This document shows positions 60,584-64,000 of a stretch of 64,000 nucleotides of DNA, piece by piece. The position numbers were made by a program, and so were the translations under genes. Source of the stretch: CAVQND01 sp049518415 (GTDB taxonomy: Bacteria; Verrucomicrobiota; Verrucomicrobiia; Limisphaerales; UBA8199). Location: NCBI GenBank assembly GCA_049518415.1, contig JBEKRX010000001.1, positions 1 to 64,000 of the forward strand, in the 5' to 3' direction. How positions within the stretch are numbered: the first letter of the stretch is position 1; each line of letters starts with the position of its first letter. The notes under the pieces were generated by a model. The model was given only the letters and a program-made list of their open reading frames with translations, did not search any database and was not told where the DNA came from.

Positions 60584-61450
60584 ATGCAAGAGAGTCGGAC
60601 GATCACGCGGCAGAGCGCCTCAAATCTGGCGCTGGCTTTCGTGCTCCTGCCCAAAGCCAAACGCGACAGCATGTCCGCTCTCTATGCCTTCTGCCGCGCG
60701 GTGGATGACATTGCCGACAACGAAGCCCTCCCGGTCGAGGAGCGCCGCGAACGGCTGACCGCCTGGCGGGCCGACGTGCGCCGCGCCTGCGGGAAGGAAA
60801 CGCCGCAATTCCCCATCAACCGCGAACTGCAGCCGGTCATCCGCCACTACCACCTGCCCCCGGAGCACTTTGAGGAATTGCTGCGAGGCGTGGAGATGGA
60901 CCTCGACATCAAGCGCTACCCGACCGGCGAGGAATTGGAGCGCTACTGCTACCGGGTGGCCTCGGTGGTGGGCCTGCTGAGCATTGAAGTGTTTGGCTAC
61001 CAGGACCCGGCCTGCCGCGATTACGCCGTGTGCCTGGGCAAAGCCCTCCAACTGACCAATATCCTCCGCGACGTCCGGGCCGACGCCCAGCGCGGCCGGA
61101 TCTATTTGCCGCTCGCCGAACTGGCCCGCTGCCGGGTCGCGCCCGAGGAAATCCTGCGGGGCGAATATTCCGAGCGCTTTTTCGAACTGGCCCATGGCGG
61201 CGCCCAGCGCGCCCGCCACTTTTATCGGCTGGCGCGCGAGACCTTGCCGGCCGTCGACCGCCGCTCGATGGTGGCCGCCGAATTGATGGGCTCGGTCTAT
61301 TGGCGGCTGTTGCGCAAGCTGGAACACCAGCGGTTCAACGTCTTCGGCCCCAAACCAACCCGCTTGAACAAAGGCCAGAAGCTCCTCCTCCTGCTGCGCA
61401 CCTGGTGCCGCCTGGTCTCCGGCGCCGTGGCCCCCAATTATGGCGCCTAA
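60584..61450 (+). CDS. hpnD: Presqualene diphosphate synthase (squalene/phytoene synthase family, HpnD-like)
   Basis: 288 residues. The two Asp-rich motifs are ALYAFCRAVDDIADN (Asp41/42) and LTNILRDVRADAQRGRIYLP. The latter (D-x3-D-A-x-R-G-R-x-Y-L-P) is typical of HpnD, which condenses two farnesyl diphosphates to presqualene diphosphate on the route to squalene and hopanoids. Adjacent hpnK and hpnG support a hopanoid rather than carotenoid role. Starts 4 bp after the His-rich gene. Confidence 0.88.
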   Translation: MQESRTITRQSASNLALAFVLLPKAKRDSMSALYAFCRAVDDIADNEALPVEERRERLTAWRADVRRACGKETPQFPINRELQPVIRHYHLPPEHFEELLRGVEMDLDIKRYPTGEELERYCYRVASVVGLLSIEVFGYQDPACRDYAVCLGKALQLTNILRDVRADAQRGRIYLPLAELARCRVAPEEILRGEYSERFFELAHGGAQRARHFYRLARETLPAVDRRSMVAAELMGSVYWRLLRKLEHQRFNVFGPKPTRLNKGQKLLLLLRTWCRLVSGAVAPNYGA

Positions 61451-61677
61451 CGGAAGGGGGGTGAGACTGCCCCGGTTTGCAGCCGCGCCTTGCGCCCATG
61501 CGCCGGCGCTGAGGTTCAGGCAGGGCCGCCACCTCCGAAACCGGACGCGCCTGGGGACTTTGAACCGCGGAGCGCTGGGAGGGCTGGCCTGCTGCCGGCG
61601 CTCCCGGTGGTCCAGGCAAAGGAGTGGCGGAGGGACGGCGCAATAGGCTGGGCCTCGGGCCTGCCGGTCCGCTCGCT

Positions 61678-62511
61678 ATGACTAGCCCCGTTGCGCCGCG
61701 CCGCCTGATTGTGAACGCCGACGACTTCGGCCGCACCGGGGGCATCAACCAGGCGGTCATCCGCGCCCACCGCGAAGGCATTTTGACCAGCGCCAGCCTG
61801 ATGGTGAACGAACCGGCGGCGGACGAAGCGGTGGCGCTGGCGCGGGGAAACCCGCGGCTGGGCGTGGGGCTGCACCTGACTTTTTTATTCGGCCATTCGG
61901 CGCTGCCGCGGGAGAGAATTCCCGGGCTGGTCAATGCCCGGCGGGAGTTCGGCGCCAACCCCGCCGGCGCGGGGTGGCGGTGGTTTTTCCAGCGGGACTT
62001 GCGCGAACAGTTGCGGGCGGAGATGCGCGCGCAGTTCGGGAAGTTCCGCGCCACCGGCCTGCCCCTGGACCACGTCAACGGCCACCTCCACCTGCACCTG
62101 CACCCGACCCTGTTCGGCATCCTGATGGAAGATGCCGCCCAACTCGGCCTGGAGCGCGTGCGCCTGACCTTCGACCCGTTCTGGCTGAACCTGCGCCTGG
62201 CCTCAGGCCATTGGTGGTACCGGCTGGCGCACGCCGTTCTGTTCCACCTGCTGGCCGCGCGCGCCCGGCCGGTCCTGCGGCGGCGGGCCTTGCGGCACAC
62301 CCGCGCCGTCTTCGGCCTGCTGCAGCATGGCCGCGTGGACGAGGCCTACGTCAGCCGGCTGCTCCCGCGCCTGCCGGCGGGTGATTCGGAGCTTTACTCC
62401 CACCCCTCGCTTGAGGAGTCTAAGCACGAGTTGGCGGCCCTGATCAGTCCGCGGGTGCGGCGGCAGGTCGAGCAACTCGGCATCAAACTGATTCGCTACC
62501 AGGATTTGTGA
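61678..62511 (+). CDS. hpnK: Hopanoid-associated ChbG/YdjC-like deacetylase HpnK
   Basis: 277 residues from the ATG at 61678. LIVNADDFGRTGGINQAVIRAHREGILTSASLM (in outline) is the YdjC metal-binding opening with the Asp-Asp pair. VGLHLTF and HVNGHLHLHLHP supply the His ligands, and DSELYSHPSLEES is the final motif. HpnK is thought to deacetylate a sugar-type head group on bacteriohopanetetrol derivatives. The 227 bp upstream contain no gene. Confidence 0.85.
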   Translation: MTSPVAPRRLIVNADDFGRTGGINQAVIRAHREGILTSASLMVNEPAADEAVALARGNPRLGVGLHLTFLFGHSALPRERIPGLVNARREFGANPAGAGWRWFFQRDLREQLRAEMRAQFGKFRATGLPLDHVNGHLHLHLHPTLFGILMEDAAQLGLERVRLTFDPFWLNLRLASGHWWYRLAHAVLFHLLAARARPVLRRRALRHTRAVFGLLQHGRVDEAYVSRLLPRLPAGDSELYSHPSLEESKHELAALISPRVRRQVEQLGIKLIRYQDL

Positions 62512-62512
62512 C

Positions 62513-62953
62513 ATGGTCAAAGTGCTCTTGATTCTCTTCATCGGGCTGGTCTTCGAAAGCACCGGCATCGTGCTGCTCAAAAAGGGCATCACCCGCATCG
62601 GCGAGGTCAAGGCCGTCCAGGCGGCGGAAATCGCCCGCGTCGTCAAAGCCGGCGCCACCAACCCGCAGATCCTCCTGGGCGTCTTCTTCGAGGCCCTTTT
62701 CTTTGTCTGCCTGCTGATCCTCATGGCCAAGAGCGAGATCAGCTTTCTCTGGCCGCTCACGGCCTTGAGTTTCGTCTTTGCCACCTTCGCCGCCGTGTGG
62801 TTCCTCCACGAGCGCGTTTCCGCCGTCCGTTGGGCCGGCGTGGTGCTGATTATGATCGGCGCCGCTTTGATCAGCTACAGCCAGCAAATCAAAGAGAAAC
62901 CCAAGCCGGCGGCAGTGGTTGCGGGGACGGGCGGCCCGGGACAAGGGCAATGA
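62513..62953 (+). CDS. EamA/SMR-type small multidrug-family membrane protein
   Basis: 146 residues with four hydrophobic helices (about 3-20, 55-72, 78-97, 104-122). LVFESTGIVLLKKGITRIG carries the membrane Glu14 characteristic of EmrE-like proteins, and ISFLWPLTALSFVFATFAAVWFLHERVS is the DMT signature. It begins 1 bp after hpnK, inside the hopanoid group, so it may flip or export a hopanoid intermediate. The tail (EKPKPAAVVAGTGGPGQGQ) is unstructured. Confidence 0.85.
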   Translation: MVKVLLILFIGLVFESTGIVLLKKGITRIGEVKAVQAAEIARVVKAGATNPQILLGVFFEALFFVCLLILMAKSEISFLWPLTALSFVFATFAAVWFLHERVSAVRWAGVVLIMIGAALISYSQQIKEKPKPAAVVAGTGGPGQGQ

Positions 62954-63030
62954 GTGCCGGGCCGCCCGAGCGCGCGCTGCGGCCTGGCAGCGGGCCTGAG
63001 CCGCTGAAGCGTTGAGGGGCTAAACCGACC

Positions 63031-63693
63031 ATGAACCCGGTGACGCTGGTTTGCTTTGCGGTGAAGGCGGAGGCGAAGGCCTTCACCGGCCTCGCCGCGG
63101 CGAGGCCGCACCTTCGGACCCTGCTCACCGGCATCGGGCGGCGCAATGCCGAGCGGGCGGTGCGCGCAGCCCTGGCCAGGGAACAGCCCAAACTGGTTCT
63201 GAGTTGCGGCTTCGCCGGGGGACTTAACCCGGAACTGGCCGCGGGAACGGTGGTCTTTGCCGCGGCGGGCCAGACCGGCCTCGAGCGGGCGCTGCTGGCC
63301 GCCGGCGCGCGGCCGGCCCGCTTTCATTGCGCGGAGCAGGTGGCCTGCACCGCCGAAGCGAAACGGGCTTTATGGGCGGCCACGGGCGCGGATGCGGTGG
63401 AGATGGAATCGGAGGCCGCCTGCGCCGTCTGCCGGGAGCAAAAGGTCCCCAGTGCGACCGTGCGCGTCATCCTGGACACCGCTGGCCAGGACCTGCCCCT
63501 GGACTTCAACCTCCTGATGACGCCCAACCAACGATTGGACGCCTGCAAACTCGCGCTGGCGCTCCTGAAATCCCCGCGCAAACTCAGCGCCTTGCTCCGG
63601 CTCCGGCAGCAAAGCCGGTTCGCCGCGCAGAGACTGGCGGAGGTCCTGGCCAGGGTTGCCGGGACGCCGGAGGCGTCCGGAGGTGGAACTTAA
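63031..63693 (+). CDS. hpnG: Hopanoid-associated phosphorylase HpnG (adenosylhopane nucleosidase-like)
   Basis: 220 residues. A purine-nucleoside-phosphorylase fold: VTLVCFAVKAEAKAF, LVLSCGFAGGLNPEL and the ribose-binding GADAVEMESEAACAV, whose Met-Glu pair is diagnostic. HpnG releases adenine from adenosylhopane to give ribosylhopane. The last residues overlap a GGACGCC hairpin repeat (63662-63678). End of the hopanoid group in this window. Confidence 0.88.
   Translation: MNPVTLVCFAVKAEAKAFTGLAAARPHLRTLLTGIGRRNAERAVRAALAREQPKLVLSCGFAGGLNPELAAGTVVFAAAGQTGLERALLAAGARPARFHCAEQVACTAEAKRALWAATGADAVEMESEAACAVCREQKVPSATVRVILDTAGQDLPLDFNLLMTPNQRLDACKLALALLKSPRKLSALLRLRQQSRFAAQRLAEVLARVAGTPEASGGGT
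63662..63678. repeat. Hairpin GGACGCC-GGA-GGCGTCC
   Basis: A perfect 7-bp stem with a 3-nt loop at the 3' end of hpnG, encoding its AGTPEASGG tail. It is related in sequence to the CGGACG-AGG-CGTCCG hairpins at 21561 and 23422. It may act as a terminator between the convergent genes. Confidence 0.55.
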
Positions 63694-63709
63694 GCTGCTG
63701 GAGACGCCC

Positions 63710-64000
63710 TTACTTGATGCCCGCCAGCCGGCTTTTCCAGATCTGGTAAAGCAGCATGGTGGCCCTGACGTCGCGCAGGCAGTATTCGGCAATCTCGCGA
63801 TAACGCCCGGCCGCCACCAGGGAATTGACATCCGCGCCGGTCACGCCGTGGCTTTTCGGCGACTCGATGCCGAAGGCCTTGCAATAGAAGTCCAGGTTGA
63901 ACCGGCGCGCCGCCCCCTCCCGGCCGCTGACGCCATAGAAGGTCAACTGCTCCGCCAGGTCGCAATGCGGCTCGGTTTGAAAGCGGTAGCCCAGCCAGTC
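63710..64000 (-). CDS. 3'-5' exonuclease (PolB-like), 3' end of gene only
   Basis: The frame is open to the right edge (position 64000), so the 5' part and the DEDD motif I are outside. The visible 96 residues read DWLGYRFQTEPHCDLAEQLTFYG (in outline), then RRFNLDFYCKAFGIESPK, GADVNSLVAAGRYREIAEYCLRDVRATMLLYQIW. The EYCLRDVRAT segment holds the last catalytic Asp of the DEDD exonuclease fold (DNA_pol_B_exo2 type). Role probably in DNA or RNA processing. Confidence 0.82.
   Translation of the reverse strand, partial: DWLGYRFQTEPHCDLAEQLTFYGVSGREGAARRFNLDFYCKAFGIESPKSHGVTGADVNSLVAAGRYREIAEYCLRDVRATMLLYQIWKSRLAGIK

Overview
The window looks like a piece of a high-GC Verrucomicrobiota chromosome, probably near the Limisphaerales/Pedosphaera lineage. 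This is an inference from gene content. The signs are a very large secreted subtilase ending in the F-x-V-Q-W-S...F-Y-R-L module common in that phylum, an ADOP-type ABC permease, bacterial deoxyhypusine-synthase-like and DUF5989 proteins, a hopanoid gene group, and intergenic regions crowded with short palindromes and tandem repeats. Housekeeping genes (argJ, leuB, tadA, pyrE, yicC-gmk, coaC) are interspersed with accessory genes.

Layout. 0-5.1 kb: 5'-truncated secreted subtilase. 5.1-17.6 kb: short-chain dehydrogenase, argJ, CE15-like esterase lipoprotein, FIST sensor protein, beta-propeller lipoprotein, DUF2085 membrane protein, B12-binding radical SAM enzyme, deoxyhypusine-synthase-like enzyme, an exported protein and a WYL regulator. 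17.6-25 kb: secretin N-domain protein, collagen-like exported protein, leuB, frameshifted patatin, NUDIX hydrolase, tadA. 25.3-26.5 kb: MNT gene with a truncated HEPN partner, facing a complete vapBC pair. 26.7-34.3 kb: glycosyltransferase, exported protein, IS21 scrap, headless permease, and a complete tripartite ABC efflux operon (permease, ATPase, membrane-fusion protein), then a RAYT transposase remnant with a palindrome pair. 34.5-41.6 kb: pyrE, DUF5989, then selD, a lower-GC glycosidase-like gene, selB, a 32-codon frame and selA.

42.3-47.85 kb is the most unusual part. It is one minus-strand cassette of a Phd-like protein, a ParB-fold protein, a SNF2-type helicase, a DUF3883 PD-(D/E)XK-type protein and a D12-class adenine methyltransferase. 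Every gene overlaps the next. Inverted copies of a minisatellite element bracket the cassette. It has the parts list of a restriction/defence system that I cannot match to a named type.

48.4-64 kb: ceramidase-like secreted protein, a cyclase-kinase-WD40 receptor, a 930-bp hairpin and GGATTA-array region, yicC-gmk, coaC, a two-component system (membrane histidine kinase and sigma-54 regulator) coupled to a His-rich membrane protein, then hopanoid genes hpnD, hpnK, an EamA-type transporter and hpnG, and the 3' end of an exonuclease gene.

How genes work together: SelA, SelB and SelD make and insert selenocysteine (no selC tRNA was found here). HpnD, HpnK and HpnG belong to hopanoid synthesis and side-chain maturation. 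The ABC operon is a MacAB-like export pump. The 42-48 kb cassette probably modifies host DNA and attacks unmodified DNA. At least five families of dispersed palindromes or tandem repeats occupy the gaps. No rRNA, tRNA or CRISPR array was recognised.
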